Source of the DNA: an uncultured Sphingomonadaceae bacterium
GTDB taxonomy: Bacteria; Pseudomonadota; Alphaproteobacteria; Sphingomonadales; Sphingomonadaceae
NCBI GenBank assembly: GCA_947488845.1
Contig: CANLBM010000011.1
Coordinates: 1-64,000 of the forward strand
Reading direction: 5' to 3'
DNA: 64,000 nucleotides
Both the position numbers and the translations under genes were made by a program. This document shows, piece by piece, positions 44,554 to 54,506 of the stretch. Below the pieces are notes generated by a model. The model ran no database searches, had not been told where the DNA came from, and worked only from the letters and a program-made list of their open reading frames with translations. Each line of letters begins with the position of its first letter. The stretch's first letter is position 1.

Positions 44554-46011
44554 CTAACCCAACTGCTCCGCCGAGGCCCAGGTCGCATGTGTGCCGCTCG
44601 ATATCCGGTGTGGCAGGACAATGGTGCAGACGGGGCCCGCCGCGATATTCTGCGCATCGAGGATGATACATTCGCTCCGGTCCTGCTTCATGTCGGTGAT
44701 GAAACTGATCAGATAGCCGTCATCCTCCGACTGCGCATTGGGGCGCGGGATGAAGGGCGCTTCCGATCCGAAGCGTTGCTCGCCAAAGGAAATATGCTCC
44801 GCTTCGCCGGTCTTGAGATCATGTTTGGTCAGGCCGTTGAACAGGAACCAGCCGGGCTCGCCGGTGACGCTGTAGACATAGCGATAGGGTCGGCCGGCAA
44901 TCTGCTGGTTGATCATCCCGAATTCGACCGGATAGTCGTTGAACAAGGTCTCTTCGCTGGTTTCGCCGGTTTTCAGATTGAACCGCCAGCGGTGCAGTTC
45001 GGGTTTGAAACTGTGCAGGTCGATGCTCGCGCCCATGCTTTCATAGCCTGCCGGGAAATCGGTTAGCGGTGGCGGCACCGGTTCATTCTGGAAATAGCCG
45101 TCGAGGACGATTTCATCGCCATCCTCATAGGCGTTGGACCAATGGAGTACGTAGGTCGGCTTTGCGTCAAACCACTTTATGTCCTCCGGCTGGCCCATGC
45201 GCGGGATGATCCCGAAACGGGTCGGCTCGTCGGGATGATAGGCAGGAATATAGAGATTCCGTTCAATCAATTCCGGCTTCCAGTAGAGCGGGCAGTCGTT
45301 GAAAATCGCATAGTTCTCGGTGAACGCCATGTCATGCGGTAGGCGCGGCCCCGGCAGCTCGATGGGGATGAAATGCTTGAGCTGATTGTCCGGCCCGACA
45401 ATGCCATAATGGAGATAGGGCGCCTTGGTCGAATAGTTGAAGAACAGCAATTCGCCGGTTGCTTCATCGACCTTCGGGTGGGCGGAAATGCCGTCCTCCG
45501 GCACCCAGTCCGCCGTGCCCAATGTTTCCAGCGTCTCCGGATCGAGCCGATAGCCTTCGCCGCATTGATAGAAGGTCGAGAGGATCGCGCCGGCATAGAC
45601 CACGACATCGGTCGAACTGCTGTCCTTGACGCTGCCATGCGCGCCCCAGCCGGGCCTTTTGCTATCCGAAGGCTTGCCCATGATACCGACCCACAACGGA
45701 CCGCCTTCAGTCTGTTCCGCCTCGAAACCCTCGGTGCGGACAAAGCGATTGCGATAGCTCGCCTTGCCATTCTGCAGGCGGATCGTGTGTATCATCCCGT
45801 CTCCGTCAAAGGGATGATAGCGGCCAAGGCTGTCGTGCACCGGATTCTCGGTGTTGCGGACGTAGAGCCCGTCAATATCGGCTGGAATGGCCCCGATTAT
45901 TTCGAGATCATCTAAATCCAGTTCTTCGAATACCGGCGTCCAGGCACCGTTGCGATAGGGGTGGTCATTCGGCTCCAGCGTTACCTTTACCTGATCCACC
46001 CCGGTAGCCAT
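44554..46011 (-). CDS. carotenoid cleavage oxygenase
   Basis: A 485-residue seven-bladed propeller enzyme that splits a carotenoid or related polyene or stilbene with molecular oxygen. The four iron ligands are predicted as His178 (SAHPKVDE), His226 (LPHDMAF), His290 (VLHWSNAYEDGDE) and His475 (SSGTHATWAS) near the C-terminus, and NTENPVHD near residue 53 is a family motif. I chose the ATG at 46011, which overlaps the dapD stop by one base (TGATG); a longer reading lies inside dapD. Coupling to dapD is unusual. Sphingomonads commonly make carotenoids, so an apocarotenoid product is plausible; substrate is unknown. Confidence 0.92.
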   Translation of the reverse strand: MATGVDQVKVTLEPNDHPYRNGAWTPVFEELDLDDLEIIGAIPADIDGLYVRNTENPVHDSLGRYHPFDGDGMIHTIRLQNGKASYRNRFVRTEGFEAEQTEGGPLWVGIMGKPSDSKRPGWGAHGSVKDSSSTDVVVYAGAILSTFYQCGEGYRLDPETLETLGTADWVPEDGISAHPKVDEATGELLFFNYSTKAPYLHYGIVGPDNQLKHFIPIELPGPRLPHDMAFTENYAIFNDCPLYWKPELIERNLYIPAYHPDEPTRFGIIPRMGQPEDIKWFDAKPTYVLHWSNAYEDGDEIVLDGYFQNEPVPPPLTDFPAGYESMGASIDLHSFKPELHRWRFNLKTGETSEETLFNDYPVEFGMINQQIAGRPYRYVYSVTGEPGWFLFNGLTKHDLKTGEAEHISFGEQRFGSEAPFIPRPNAQSEDDGYLISFITDMKQDRSECIILDAQNIAAGPVCTIVLPHRISSGTHATWASAEQLG

Positions 46012-46847
46012 CAGTCGCGCAGTAATTCGTTGATACCGGTCTTGGACCGGGTCTGCGCATCGACCGTCTTGACGATCACGGCGCAATAAAGGCTTGGCCC
46101 GGGGACGCCGTCCACATTGACCTTAGGCGGTAGCGTGCCGGGAACCACGACCGAATAAGGTGGCACTTCGCCAATCCAGATCTTGCCGGTGACCCGGTCG
46201 ACAATCTTGGTCGAAGCGCCGAGATAGACACCCATGGAGAGCACAGCACCTTCACCGACGCGAACGCCTTCTGCGACTTCGGCGCGGGCACCGATGAATG
46301 CGCCATCCTCGATGATCACCGGACCGGCCTGCAAGGGTTCGAGCACGCCGCCAATGCCGGCGCCGCCGGAAATATGGACGTTCTTGCCGATCTGCGCACA
46401 GCTTCCGACCGTCGCCCAGCCGTCGATCATCGTGCCTTCATCGACGAAGGCACCGATGTTGACAAAGCTAGGCATCAGCACGACGCCTTTGCCGATAAAG
46501 GCACCCTGACGGACAATCGAGCCGGGTACCGAACGGAAACTGGCCTCGCGGAACCGGTTCTCGCCCCAGCCGGCAAATTTGCTTGGCACCTTGTCCCAGT
46601 GATTGGCGCCACCGGGGCCTTCGATCAGTACATTGTCATTGAGCCGGAAGGAGAGCAGCACGGCTTTCTTGAGCCACTGGTTGACCACCCACTGGCCGTC
46701 TTTTTTCTCGGCAACCCGCGCGGTGCCGTTGTCGAGCATGGAGAGGGCCAGATTGACAGCATCACGCTCCGGTCCCTGTGACGTGAGGCTCAAAGATTCC
46801 CGTTTGTCCCAGGCGGCGTCGATAGTGGTCTGCAATGCTGCGGTCAT
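46011..46847 (-). CDS. dapD: 2,3,4,5-tetrahydropyridine-2,6-dicarboxylate N-succinyltransferase
   Basis: A 278-residue enzyme of the succinylase branch of lysine and diaminopimelate synthesis. A helical N-terminal domain is followed by a left-handed beta-helix with hexapeptide repeats ([20 protein letters not shown] and [13 protein letters not shown], separate pieces) and a C-terminal [14 protein letters not shown] strand. The length and motifs match DapD. Its start overlaps the stop of the nucleotidase gene by four bases and its stop overlaps the carotenoid oxygenase start, so three genes form one unit. Confidence 0.96.
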   Translation of the reverse strand: MTAALQTTIDAAWDKRESLSLTSQGPERDAVNLALSMLDNGTARVAEKKDGQWVVNQWLKKAVLLSFRLNDNVLIEGPGGANHWDKVPSKFAGWGENRFREASFRSVPGSIVRQGAFIGKGVVLMPSFVNIGAFVDEGTMIDGWATVGSCAQIGKNVHISGGAGIGGVLEPLQAGPVIIEDGAFIGARAEVAEGVRVGEGAVLSMGVYLGASTKIVDRVTGKIWIGEVPPYSVVVPGTLPPKVNVDGVPGPSLYCAVIVKTVDAQTRSKTGINELLRD

Positions 46848-47527
46848 GTTGTTTGTTCTTCCTTTGCACTATGGAGGCCAGTGACCCAGCTTTCCAGATC
46901 GGTGATTTCGTGATCAATATAGGCGGGATCATGTTCGCGGCCAGCCCATTCTGCACCGGTGTTGATCCATATTGTTGTCATGCCCAATGTTTTGGCCGGA
47001 CGCAAATTGCGCGCCATATCTTCGACAAACAGGGCGCGGGTCGGGTCGATGCCGGTGGTGGCGATCAGGCTCTCATATGCAGCAGTCTGGGGCTTGGGGA
47101 TGAGACCTGTATCCCGAATATCGTGCATCTGGTGAAATAGCCCGCCCAGCCCGCGTTTTTCCAGCACCCGCTCGGCATAGGGCCGGTCAGCATTGGTGAA
47201 GACGAGCTTCTCGCCCGGCAGCGCGGCAATGGCGGCTCGGACCAGCGGCGCAGGCGACAGGCGGTCCATATCGATATCATGGACGAAGTCGAGGAAATCG
47301 GCGGGATCGGTGCCATGATGATGCATAAGGCCAGCCAGCGTGGTGCCATGATCGTGGAAAAATCCCTTCTGGATTTTCCGTGCCTCGACCAGATCGCAAT
47401 CCAGCGCCCGGGCAATATATTCGCCCATCTTGATATCGATCAGCGCGAACAGATCGCACTCCACGGGGTAGAGTACGTTATCGAGATCAAATATCCAGTG
47501 ATCGATATGGGAAAATTCCGGTGGCAT
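46844..47527 (-). CDS. pyrimidine 5'-nucleotidase (HAD family, SDT1-like)
   Basis: A 227-residue HAD hydrolase resembling yeast Sdt1-type pyrimidine nucleotidases. Motif [12 protein letters not shown] (residues 11-21) has nucleophile Asp14 and Asp16; [12 protein letters not shown] (about 105-116) is motif [11 protein letters not shown] and FVEDMARNL carry the conserved Lys and acidic pair. It should dephosphorylate UMP/CMP-like nucleotides in the cytoplasm. It is the first gene of the three-gene unit with dapD. Confidence 0.88.
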   Translation of the reverse strand: MPPEFSHIDHWIFDLDNVLYPVECDLFALIDIKMGEYIARALDCDLVEARKIQKGFFHDHGTTLAGLMHHHGTDPADFLDFVHDIDMDRLSPAPLVRAAIAALPGEKLVFTNADRPYAERVLEKRGLGGLFHQMHDIRDTGLIPKPQTAAYESLIATTGIDPTRALFVEDMARNLRPAKTLGMTTIWINTGAEWAGREHDPAYIDHEITDLESWVTGLHSAKEEQTT

Positions 47528-47577
47528 GGGGCAATCGCCTAAAGGCCGTTTCCGCCAATCACAAGCGGCAATATAGG

Positions 47578-49506
47578 CTAGGCCCCTGTTCCGGTATTTT
47601 CAACGTTCGCGCTGTTGTGACGCAGTGCTTTCAGGACGGTTTCCACAATACCGTCGGCGTCCAGCCCGGCTTCGGCATATTGCACGTCCGGCTTGTCCTG
47701 ATCCTGAAAAATATCGGGCAGGCGCATGGTGCGAATTTTCAGCCCGGCATCGGTCAGGCCATTGTCCGACGCATAGGTCAGGACGTGCGCGCCCAAGCCG
47801 CCGACCGAGGCTTCCTCGACCGTGACCGCTACTTCATGGGTTGTCAGCAACTTGCGAATCAGTTCCTCATCGAGCGGTTTGGCAAAGCGGAGGTCGGCGA
47901 CGGTGGTGCTCAGGCCCTTTGCCTCAAGCCGCTCTGCTGCCTTTTTGGCTTCCTCGAGCCGGGCGCCGAGCGAGAGGATCGCCACCTTGGTGCCTTGCTT
48001 GACGATCCGGCCCTTGCCGATTTCCAGCTGTTCGAGTTTTTCCGGGATCGGCACGCCGGTACCATTGCCGCGCGGGTAGCGAAAGGCGATCGGACCGCTG
48101 TCGTGCAAGGATGCGGTATAGGTCATATGCGCCAGCTCGGCTTCGTCGGCGGCAGCCATCACGACCATGTTGGGCAATGTCGCCAGATAGGTGACATCGA
48201 AGCTACCGGCGTGGGTGCTGCCATCCGCACCGACCAGTCCGGCCCGGTCGATCGCAAAACGGACCGGCAGATTCTGGATCGCCACGTCATGGACGACCTG
48301 ATCATAGGCGCGTTGCAGGAATGTCGAATAGATCGCGCAAAAAGGCCGCATGCCTTGCGCGGCGAGACCAGCAGCAAAGGTTACCCCATGCTGTTCGGCG
48401 ATGCCGACATCGAAGGCCTTGTCCGGATGGGCCCTGGCAAATTTGTCGACGCCGGTGCCCGATGGCATGGCCGCGGTAATCGCGCAGATACGCGAATCGC
48501 TGTCGGCCAGTTTGGCGAGGGTTTCGCCGAAAACATTCTGATAGGCAGGCGGTCCGCCGCCGGGTCCCTTGTTTTGCTTGCCGGAAACCACGTCGAACTG
48601 GGCGACGCCGTGATATTTGTCAGCGGCTTCTTCGGCAAATTTATAGCCCTTGCCCTTTTCGGTGACGACATGGATCAGGCAGGGGCCTTCTCCGGCGTCG
48701 CGGACATTTTCAAGGACCGGGATCAGATGCTCGAGATTGTGGCCGTCGATCGGGCCGACATAATAGAAGCCCAGTTCCTCGAACAGGGTCCCGCCCATGG
48801 TCATGCCGCGGGCATATTCGTCGGTCTTGCGCGCCGCGTCATACAGGCCCTTGGGCAGCTTGCGGGCGATGCGCCGTGCCAGCTGGCGGACGCCGAGAAA
48901 TTCGCGGGAAGAAACGATGCGGGCGAGATAGGCCGAAAGCCCGCCGACCGGCGGTGCGATCGACATGTCATTGTCGTTGAGGATGACAACCAGCCGGTTG
49001 CCGGCTGCTTCGGCATTGTTCATCGCCTCATAAGCCATGCCGGCGCTCATCGCGCCGTCGCCAATGACAGCAATACCGCGACCGGGCTTGTCGTTCAGCT
49101 TGTTGGCAATGGCGAAGCCGAGGGCTGCGCTGATCGAGGTCGAGCTGTGGGCAGCGCCAAAGGGATCATATTCGCTTTCCGACCTTTTGGTGAAGCCGGA
49201 TAGTCCGCCACCCTGACGCAAGGTACGGATCCGGTCACGGCGGCCGGTGATGATCTTGTGTGGATAGCATTGATGGCCAACATCCCAGATCAACCGGTCT
49301 TCTGGCGTGTTGAAGACATAATGTATTGCCGTGGTCAGCTCGACAACACCCAGGCCGGCGCCCAGATGGCCTCCGGTAGTGGAAACCGTGTCGATCACCT
49401 CCGCGCGCAACTCGTCGGCAAATTGGCGGAGCTGGGCTGGTTTCAATTTTCGCAAATCAGCCGGAAAGGAGACGTTATCCAGCAATGGTGTATTCGAAAC
49501 TGGCAT
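47578..49506 (-). CDS. dxs: 1-deoxy-D-xylulose-5-phosphate synthase
   Basis: A 642-residue thiamine-diphosphate enzyme at the entry of the MEP isoprenoid pathway, joining pyruvate and glyceraldehyde 3-phosphate. [16 protein letters not shown], the [17 protein letters not shown] ThDP motif and the transketolase central and C-terminal domains ([20 protein letters not shown] in part) are clear. I chose ATG at 49506 because AGGGAG lies a few bases upstream and the family start fits; the frame extends 29 codons further without support. It supplies precursors for carotenoids and quinones. Confidence 0.96.
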   Translation of the reverse strand: MPVSNTPLLDNVSFPADLRKLKPAQLRQFADELRAEVIDTVSTTGGHLGAGLGVVELTTAIHYVFNTPEDRLIWDVGHQCYPHKIITGRRDRIRTLRQGGGLSGFTKRSESEYDPFGAAHSSTSISAALGFAIANKLNDKPGRGIAVIGDGAMSAGMAYEAMNNAEAAGNRLVVILNDNDMSIAPPVGGLSAYLARIVSSREFLGVRQLARRIARKLPKGLYDAARKTDEYARGMTMGGTLFEELGFYYVGPIDGHNLEHLIPVLENVRDAGEGPCLIHVVTEKGKGYKFAEEAADKYHGVAQFDVVSGKQNKGPGGGPPAYQNVFGETLAKLADSDSRICAITAAMPSGTGVDKFARAHPDKAFDVGIAEQHGVTFAAGLAAQGMRPFCAIYSTFLQRAYDQVVHDVAIQNLPVRFAIDRAGLVGADGSTHAGSFDVTYLATLPNMVVMAAADEAELAHMTYTASLHDSGPIAFRYPRGNGTGVPIPEKLEQLEIGKGRIVKQGTKVAILSLGARLEEAKKAAERLEAKGLSTTVADLRFAKPLDEELIRKLLTTHEVAVTVEEASVGGLGAHVLTYASDNGLTDAGLKIRTMRLPDIFQDQDKPDVQYAEAGLDADGIVETVLKALRHNSANVENTGTGA

Positions 49507-49603
49507 ATTCACTCCCTGATTGGTCCCAGCTTTAACGGCATCGCGATGTTCTGTCGAACTTTCAGCAGTCCGTCTGTGAACCTTTGCTGACACGCCGAAT
49601 CAA

Positions 49604-50062
49604 TTAACTGCATTTCTGGCAAATGCCGCGTACCTCAATCACCGGGCGAATAGAGCTAAAACCCTGACTTTTTGCAACCGTGCGCACTTGCTGGGACAGG
49701 GGGTCATCATCAATATGCGTTGCCTCTCCGCAAGTGTCGCAGACCAGAAAGATGCAATCATGGGCGCAGCCGGGATGGCTGTTGGCGAGATAGGCATTGG
49801 CGCTTTCCACCCGCATTGCGAGGTTATTCGCCACGAACAGGTCGAGAATCCGGTATACACTATTCGGTGCGACACGTTTGCCCCTTGCCGCAGATACCAG
49901 TTCGGCGATGTCATAGGCGGAAGCCGGACGAGAGAAGCCCGCCAGCGCGTCAAATATCGCCGCCCTTGTATCGGTCCATTTCTCACCGGACTTTTCCAGA
50001 TTGGCGCGTGCCGCGTCGGCTAAGGACTCGCCTTGATGTTCATGATGATTATGTTTTCCCAT
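49604..50062 (-). CDS. zur: Fur-family transcriptional regulator, Zur-like
   Basis: A 152-residue Fur-superfamily metalloregulator. The N-terminus is His-rich (HNHHEHQGE), a winged helix spans about residues 25-85 (VAPNSVYRILDLF), and structural-zinc Cys pairs lie at CDTCG (about 108-111) and CQKC near the C-terminus; regulatory ligands probably include HPGCAHD. The His-rich start and neighbouring MerC-like gene point to zinc rather than iron sensing. It follows the MerC-like gene by 46 bases on the same strand. Confidence 0.85.
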   Translation of the reverse strand: MGKHNHHEHQGESLADAARANLEKSGEKWTDTRAAIFDALAGFSRPASAYDIAELVSAARGKRVAPNSVYRILDLFVANNLAMRVESANAYLANSHPGCAHDCIFLVCDTCGEATHIDDDPLSQQVRTVAKSQGFSSIRPVIEVRGICQKCS

Positions 50063-50108
50063 AGGGATAATTTAGGGATGTTTCGCCGCAAGGGCAATGG
50101 GGCGCAGT

Positions 50109-50516
50109 TTAATGGGTGGCGCGGTAGTTCAGATCATGGGCCAGCGCGAGAACACCTACACCCAGCATGGTATAGAGAACCTCTGCTCCATTATGGCCGC
50201 TTTCGTGACCCAGAGAGATCGCTCCAATCATCATGCCCAGGCCCAAGCCGCCTATTGCCGCCGGCATCATATATCCATGATCCAATACGCCCCGGCCAAG
50301 GGTAAACAGGCCCAGCGCAATTGCGATACCAAGGCCGATTTCATGAACCAGCGGATCGAGCAGAATGCCGCCCGCCGAGGAGAGGATAGCAACAATAGCG
50401 ATGGTCGAGACGCAGTGGACAAGGCAGAGGCCGGACACGAACACGGCCAGACGATCCCACAGACCGTCCTTGATCAAAAGACCATTTTTGTTCCACAATT
50501 TCGCTGCCGTAAACAC
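50109..50516 (-). CDS. MerC-domain membrane protein
   Basis: A 135-residue inner-membrane protein with four helices and the motif GLCLVHCVS (about residues 29-37) containing the Cys pair typical of MerC-type transporters. Beside zur it may move or sense zinc or another divalent metal; mercury resistance genes are absent here. The C-terminus is His-rich (GHESGHNG, AHDLNYRATH). The only near start is GTG at 50516 with no strong ribosome-binding site, so the exact start is uncertain. Confidence 0.8.
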   Translation of the reverse strand: MFTAAKLWNKNGLLIKDGLWDRLAVFVSGLCLVHCVSTIAIVAILSSAGGILLDPLVHEIGLGIAIALGLFTLGRGVLDHGYMMPAAIGGLGLGMMIGAISLGHESGHNGAEVLYTMLGVGVLALAHDLNYRATH

Positions 50517-50667
50517 GACTCACTATCTCACTTGTTGCTTGTGCAGGCTGGATATAGGGAAAGGCGTGTTAAGATACAACATATCATTTTCCAAATTCCG
50601 GGATTTTTGCGGGCGGTATCCGCGTTTCCAGTTGTCAGGCGCTGTTTTTGATCGCAAATAGCGGCCC

Positions 50668-51714
50668 ATGACCGACACAAGCATATTGAAGCAGCAGGAA
50701 AACAACGCCAACATTCGTCCGATCGCTATCGCCAACTGGCTTTTTGGCGTTGCGATCCTGGTGTTCATAATGGTCGTCGTAGGCGGTATCACCCGGCTGA
50801 CCGAATCGGGTCTGTCGATAACCGAGTGGAAGCCGGTGACCGGCGCACTACCGCCGCTGAGTGAAGCGGACTGGCTTTCGGAATTTACCAAATACCAGCA
50901 GATCCCCGAATATCTGGAAATCAATGGTCCGGCGGGGATGACGCTGGCGGATTTCAAGTTCATCTATTTCTGGGAGTGGGTGCACCGGTTGCTAGGACGT
51001 TTGATTGGTGTGGCCTTTGCGGTGCCGCTGCTCTGGTTTGCGGTAAAGCGGGCGATCCCATCCGGCTATGGCTGGCGGTTGGTGGCTTTGCTCGCTCTCG
51101 GCGGCTTGCAGGGTACGATCGGCTGGTGGATGGTCAGTTCGGGATTGAGCGAACGGACGGATGTAAGTCATTTCCGGTTGGCGGTTCATTTGCTGACCGC
51201 CCTCTTCATCCTCGGTGGCCTCGTCTGGACGGCGCTTGACTTGCGCCAGCTTGCGTCCGGGAACCCTAGGCCGGCGCGGGTGACGGGGCTTGGCATAACG
51301 GTTTTGGCAGCACTTTTTTTCCAGCTGTTGTTCGGTGCCTATACGGCAGGCCTGAACGCAGGCTATGTGTCCAGCACATGGCCGCTGATGAATGAATATT
51401 TCATCCCCGGCGGGATCAACTGGGCTAGCGGTGCGTGGGCCGCACTGAACTATGACCCCTATCTGATCCATTTCATCCATCGATGGTGGGCCTGGGTCGT
51501 TGTCGGTTTCCTTGTTCTATTGGCACGAAAAGTGCGACCGATAGATCGTCGAGCCTCGGTCGCGATCCACATTGCTTTCGGTAGCCAGATATTGCTGGGA
51601 ATAGCCACCGTGATGACCGGGATAGATATTCATTTGGCGGTATTGCATCAGGCCGTGGGCGCTCTGGTCGTCGCTTCCTCCATATGGGGCGTGCATCTGA
51701 TCGGCCGCCAGTGA
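50668..51714 (+). CDS. ctaA: heme A synthase (COX15/CtaA)
   Basis: A 348-residue inner-membrane protein with about eight helices that converts heme O to heme A for aa3-type cytochrome oxidase. Family motifs are GGITRLTESGLSITEWKP (about residues 39-56), FWEWVHRLLGR with a heme-ligand His (about 106-117), HFRLAVHLL, LNAGYVSSTWPLMN and HRWWAW, giving the four expected His residues. The type (long, bacterial COX15-like) matches alphaproteobacteria. It precedes rplM by about 250 bases. Confidence 0.94.
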   Translation: MTDTSILKQQENNANIRPIAIANWLFGVAILVFIMVVVGGITRLTESGLSITEWKPVTGALPPLSEADWLSEFTKYQQIPEYLEINGPAGMTLADFKFIYFWEWVHRLLGRLIGVAFAVPLLWFAVKRAIPSGYGWRLVALLALGGLQGTIGWWMVSSGLSERTDVSHFRLAVHLLTALFILGGLVWTALDLRQLASGNPRPARVTGLGITVLAALFFQLLFGAYTAGLNAGYVSSTWPLMNEYFIPGGINWASGAWAALNYDPYLIHFIHRWWAWVVVGFLVLLARKVRPIDRRASVAIHIAFGSQILLGIATVMTGIDIHLAVLHQAVGALVVASSIWGVHLIGRQ

Positions 51715-51854
51715 CGGCGACCCGTTGCCTGTTTTCGAGACAGGCAATTTCAGAGGCCGGGTTTTCGCTTATCGCATTGTGGCAGATCGTCATCGGATCA
51801 GTGCTAAAGAGCTCTTCGGTACTATTATACCCGTTGGCAAAGCCCCGCTTTTGC

Positions 51855-51883
51855 TTGACTTGCCGGAATAACATCGCCAATAG
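51855..51883 (+). promoter_or_regulatory. candidate promoter of rplM-rpsI
   Basis: TTGACT at 51855-51860 and CAATAG at 51878-51883, spaced by 17 bases, lie about 80 bases ahead of rplM. The -10 hexamer departs from consensus but is followed by a GC-rich GCGCC discriminator as in other alphaproteobacterial ribosomal promoters. Confidence 0.35.
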
Positions 51884-51961
51884 CGCCGCAGTCGGCCGGA
51901 TCATCGCGTCCGGCTTTTGTTATTTCTGAATCAATTCATTCTCCAAGAAGGAGCAAACCCC

Positions 51962-52441
51962 ATGAAGGGTATCACCAAACAGACCCAGTCGGCCAAGCCT
52001 GCTGAAGTCGAAAAGAAATGGCACATCATTGATGCCGAAGATCTGGTCGTTGGCCGGGTTTCGTCGATTATAGCCAATATCCTGCGCGGCAAGCACAAGC
52101 CAAGCTACACCCCGCATGTCGATTGTGGTGATCATGTCATCGTGATCAATGCTGAAAAGGTGAAGTTCACCGGCAACAAGACCAAGCAGAAAACCTATTA
52201 CAAGCACTCCGGCTATCCGGGTGGCATCAGCGGCATAACTGCGGAAAAGGTCCTTGAAGGCCGTTTCCCTGAGCGTGTCATCGAGAAAGCTGTCGAGCGG
52301 ATGATTCCAAAGGGTCCGCTTGGCTTCGCCCAGATGCGCGCGTTGCATGTTTTTGCTGGCACCGAGCATCCTTATGCTGGTCAAGCGCCAGTGGCGCTCG
52401 ACGTAGCTTCGATGAACCGTAAAAATAAGGTGGGCTCATAA
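51962..52441 (+). CDS. rplM: 50S ribosomal protein L13
   Basis: A 159-residue ribosomal protein. [38 protein letters not shown] (part), [11 protein letters not shown] and [12 protein letters not shown] are L13 hallmarks. AAGAAGGAG lies nine to ten bases upstream of ATG 51962. It overlaps rpsI by one base (TAATG), the standard rplM-rpsI pair. Confidence 0.97.
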   Translation: MKGITKQTQSAKPAEVEKKWHIIDAEDLVVGRVSSIIANILRGKHKPSYTPHVDCGDHVIVINAEKVKFTGNKTKQKTYYKHSGYPGGISGITAEKVLEGRFPERVIEKAVERMIPKGPLGFAQMRALHVFAGTEHPYAGQAPVALDVASMNRKNKVGS

Positions 52442-52980
52442 TGTCTGATGTAAAAACCGATCTCGCTGATCTAAAAGATATCGCTGGCCCGGCTGTGGTG
52501 GTTGCACCTGTTGCTGCGGACGCTGAAGCTGAAACTGTGGTTGCTGAACCGCCCGTCTCGACCATGCCTTTGCGTGAGCAAGAGTTGGACAAGTTCGGCC
52601 GTGCCTATGCGACCGGTCGCCGGAAAGATGCCGTCGCCCGCGTGTGGCTGAAGCCTGGCAAAGGCAAGATCACGGTCAATGGCCGCGATCAGGAAACCTA
52701 TTTTGCGCGCCCGACCCTGCGTCTGGTTCTCAATCAGGTTTTCGCCATCACCGAGCGTGAAGGCCAATATGATGTTGACGTGACCGTTAAAGGTGGCGGA
52801 CTTTCGGGACAGGCTGGTGCGGTCAAGCACGGCATTTCGCAAGCCCTCACCAAATATGAACCGGCGTTGCGGTCGGCTGTTAAAGCCGAAGGCTTTCTTA
52901 CCCGTGATAGCCGTAAGGTTGAACGCAAGAAATATGGTAAGGCCAAAGCGCGTAAGAGCTTCCAGTTCTCCAAGCGTTAA
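52441..52980 (+). CDS. rpsI: 30S ribosomal protein S9
   Basis: A 179-residue protein with the S9 core from about residue 52: [37 protein letters not shown] and the basic tail ending KSFQFSKR, which reaches the ribosomal P site. The first 50 residues form an Ala/Val/acidic extension as in other alphaproteobacterial S9 proteins. The ATG overlaps the rplM stop by one base. A clear terminator follows. Confidence 0.97.
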   Translation: MSDVKTDLADLKDIAGPAVVVAPVAADAEAETVVAEPPVSTMPLREQELDKFGRAYATGRRKDAVARVWLKPGKGKITVNGRDQETYFARPTLRLVLNQVFAITEREGQYDVDVTVKGGGLSGQAGAVKHGISQALTKYEPALRSAVKAEGFLTRDSRKVERKKYGKAKARKSFQFSKR

Positions 52981-53001
52981 GCGAAACCAGATCGATTTTC
53001 G

Positions 53002-53030
53002 AAAAGGCGGCCTTCGGGTCGCCTTTTTTT
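53002..53030 (+). terminator. rho-independent terminator after rpsI
   Basis: AAAAGGCG (53002-53009) pairs with CGCCTTTT around the loop GCCTTCGGGT, and a run of seven T residues ends at 53030. It ends the rplM-rpsI transcript 22 bases after the stop. Its T-run touches the end of the convergent flippase gene, whose stop is at 53029-53031. Confidence 0.88.
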
Positions 53031-54378
53031 ATGCCGCGGAGGATTTTGGAAGACGCTGCCGGGGCTGTCTGATCGCTGACCGGCTCGAGATGAACAATAT
53101 GATGCTGGTGAGAATAGCGGAGACCAGCATCACCCACGCGGCCCCCAGTGTACCAAAGCTTGGCAAAAGGACCGCCATCAGCAGGCCGAGTGCGACAAGT
53201 CCGGCAACCCGGGCGAGGAGCGCATTTCTGGCTCGGCCGGCTGCCTGAAGCAGCGGTTCGAGGCCCAATCCTGACAGACTGATGATGGTCGCGGCGCCCA
53301 GCAGCAGCAAAATCGGGAAAGCGGCGAGATAGTCGGGACCCGATATGAGGGCGATGATATTTTTCCCCAGCAACAAAAGGCCAAGGAAGAGCACCCCGCC
53401 GCTAATCGCCGAAACCCGTAGCGATCGCCAGAACAGGGTCCGCAATTCCTTCGTTTGACCGATGGCGAACAATCGGGACAGTTCCGCAAACAGCGGACGG
53501 GCAAAAACTTCCGCGAGTCGATTGAGGCTGTTGGCGATCTGGTCGGCAAGACGGAACAGGCCAGCGGCTGCCGGACCGACGAAAAAGCCAACCACGACAA
53601 CGACCAGCCGTTCGCGGATAACGCTGACCAGATAGGCGAGATTGGTGAATAGCAAGAAGGCCAGAAATTCTTTTCGGCTTGGCGGTTCTGCATGGGTGAT
53701 AGAGGCATTGCGCAGCGGATGATCGGTCTCTTGCCGGCGCCACACCATCAACCACATCACCACAAAGCTTATAAATTCGGAAAGCCCCCAGACGATCAGA
53801 AATCCCGTCATGGAAGGCAGGGTCGCGATCAGGACCAACGCTCCGGCAAAGCGGACAACGGGAATGATCGCATCGCCAAAGGCATTGCCGCCAAAGCGAT
53901 CCTGCGCGCGCAATATGCCGATCGGAGTGGACCGTACCGAAAGGAACACAATCACGCCATAGCCCATGATCGCGTTTACGGTAGGATCGCTCCAGCCAAA
54001 TTGCGAGGCGCCGAAAGGGAGCATCAGCCACAACGCCCCACAGGCGGCAAGTCCGCCGAGAAATTCGATCCAGAAATTTTGCGCCGACAATTTCCGGAAT
54101 GCCCGATTCTGGCCGGCCAGCAAATAGGGCACGCCGAATTGCACAACCGCCTGCCATGTCTGCAGTTTCAAGACCGCTGTCAGCACCTGAACCGCGCCGA
54201 CAATGACCATGAATTCGCCAAAGCCCGCTACGCCCAGCGTCCGGGTCAATATAGCGAGGTAAAAAATGCTTAGCACGGCACCCACGCCCTTCGCGGAAAA
54301 CAGCCAGCTGCTGTTGCGGAACACACGCACTAGCGAATCTTCGCTGCTGGACCATCGGGAGAGCAAATTTCGCGGCAC
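53029..54378 (-). CDS. lipopolysaccharide-biosynthesis/flippase-type membrane protein (MOP superfamily)
   Basis: A 449-residue polytopic protein with about twelve to fourteen helices. GVGAVLSIFYLAILTRTLG (about residues 31-49) and the repeated helix layout place it with polysaccharide flippases (Wzx/RfbX). It lies 27 kb from the main polysaccharide locus and next to a nucleotidyltransferase and an ATP-grasp gene, so it may serve a different glycan. The start is GTG at 54378; the ATG ten bases upstream is in another frame. The last bases overlap the terminator of rpsI. Confidence 0.82.
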   Translation of the reverse strand: MPRNLLSRWSSSEDSLVRVFRNSSWLFSAKGVGAVLSIFYLAILTRTLGVAGFGEFMVIVGAVQVLTAVLKLQTWQAVVQFGVPYLLAGQNRAFRKLSAQNFWIEFLGGLAACGALWLMLPFGASQFGWSDPTVNAIMGYGVIVFLSVRSTPIGILRAQDRFGGNAFGDAIIPVVRFAGALVLIATLPSMTGFLIVWGLSEFISFVVMWLMVWRRQETDHPLRNASITHAEPPSRKEFLAFLLFTNLAYLVSVIRERLVVVVVGFFVGPAAAGLFRLADQIANSLNRLAEVFARPLFAELSRLFAIGQTKELRTLFWRSLRVSAISGGVLFLGLLLLGKNIIALISGPDYLAAFPILLLLGAATIISLSGLGLEPLLQAAGRARNALLARVAGLVALGLLMAVLLPSFGTLGAAWVMLVSAILTSIILFISSRSAIRQPRQRLPKSSAA

Positions 54379-54506
54379 GGGTTTTCATCTCTCCAATATA
54401 TGGTCCAGCGTTTGAGCCGTTCTTTATCGCAAAATCCAGCTTTTTCTATCTATCTATTGCTTCAGTATTCCTTGAAAAATCTCCGGCTAAAGTCCACAAT
54501 TGTCCA

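Noticed and set aside
47521-49203. 560-codon open frame on the plus strand
   Set aside because: It is antisense to dxs, whose motifs are unmistakable; such long shadow frames arise from high GC at third codon positions.
52441-52600. The N-terminal extension of S9 as an unusual fusion
   Set aside because: Extended Ala/acidic N-termini are usual for S9 of alphaproteobacteria.
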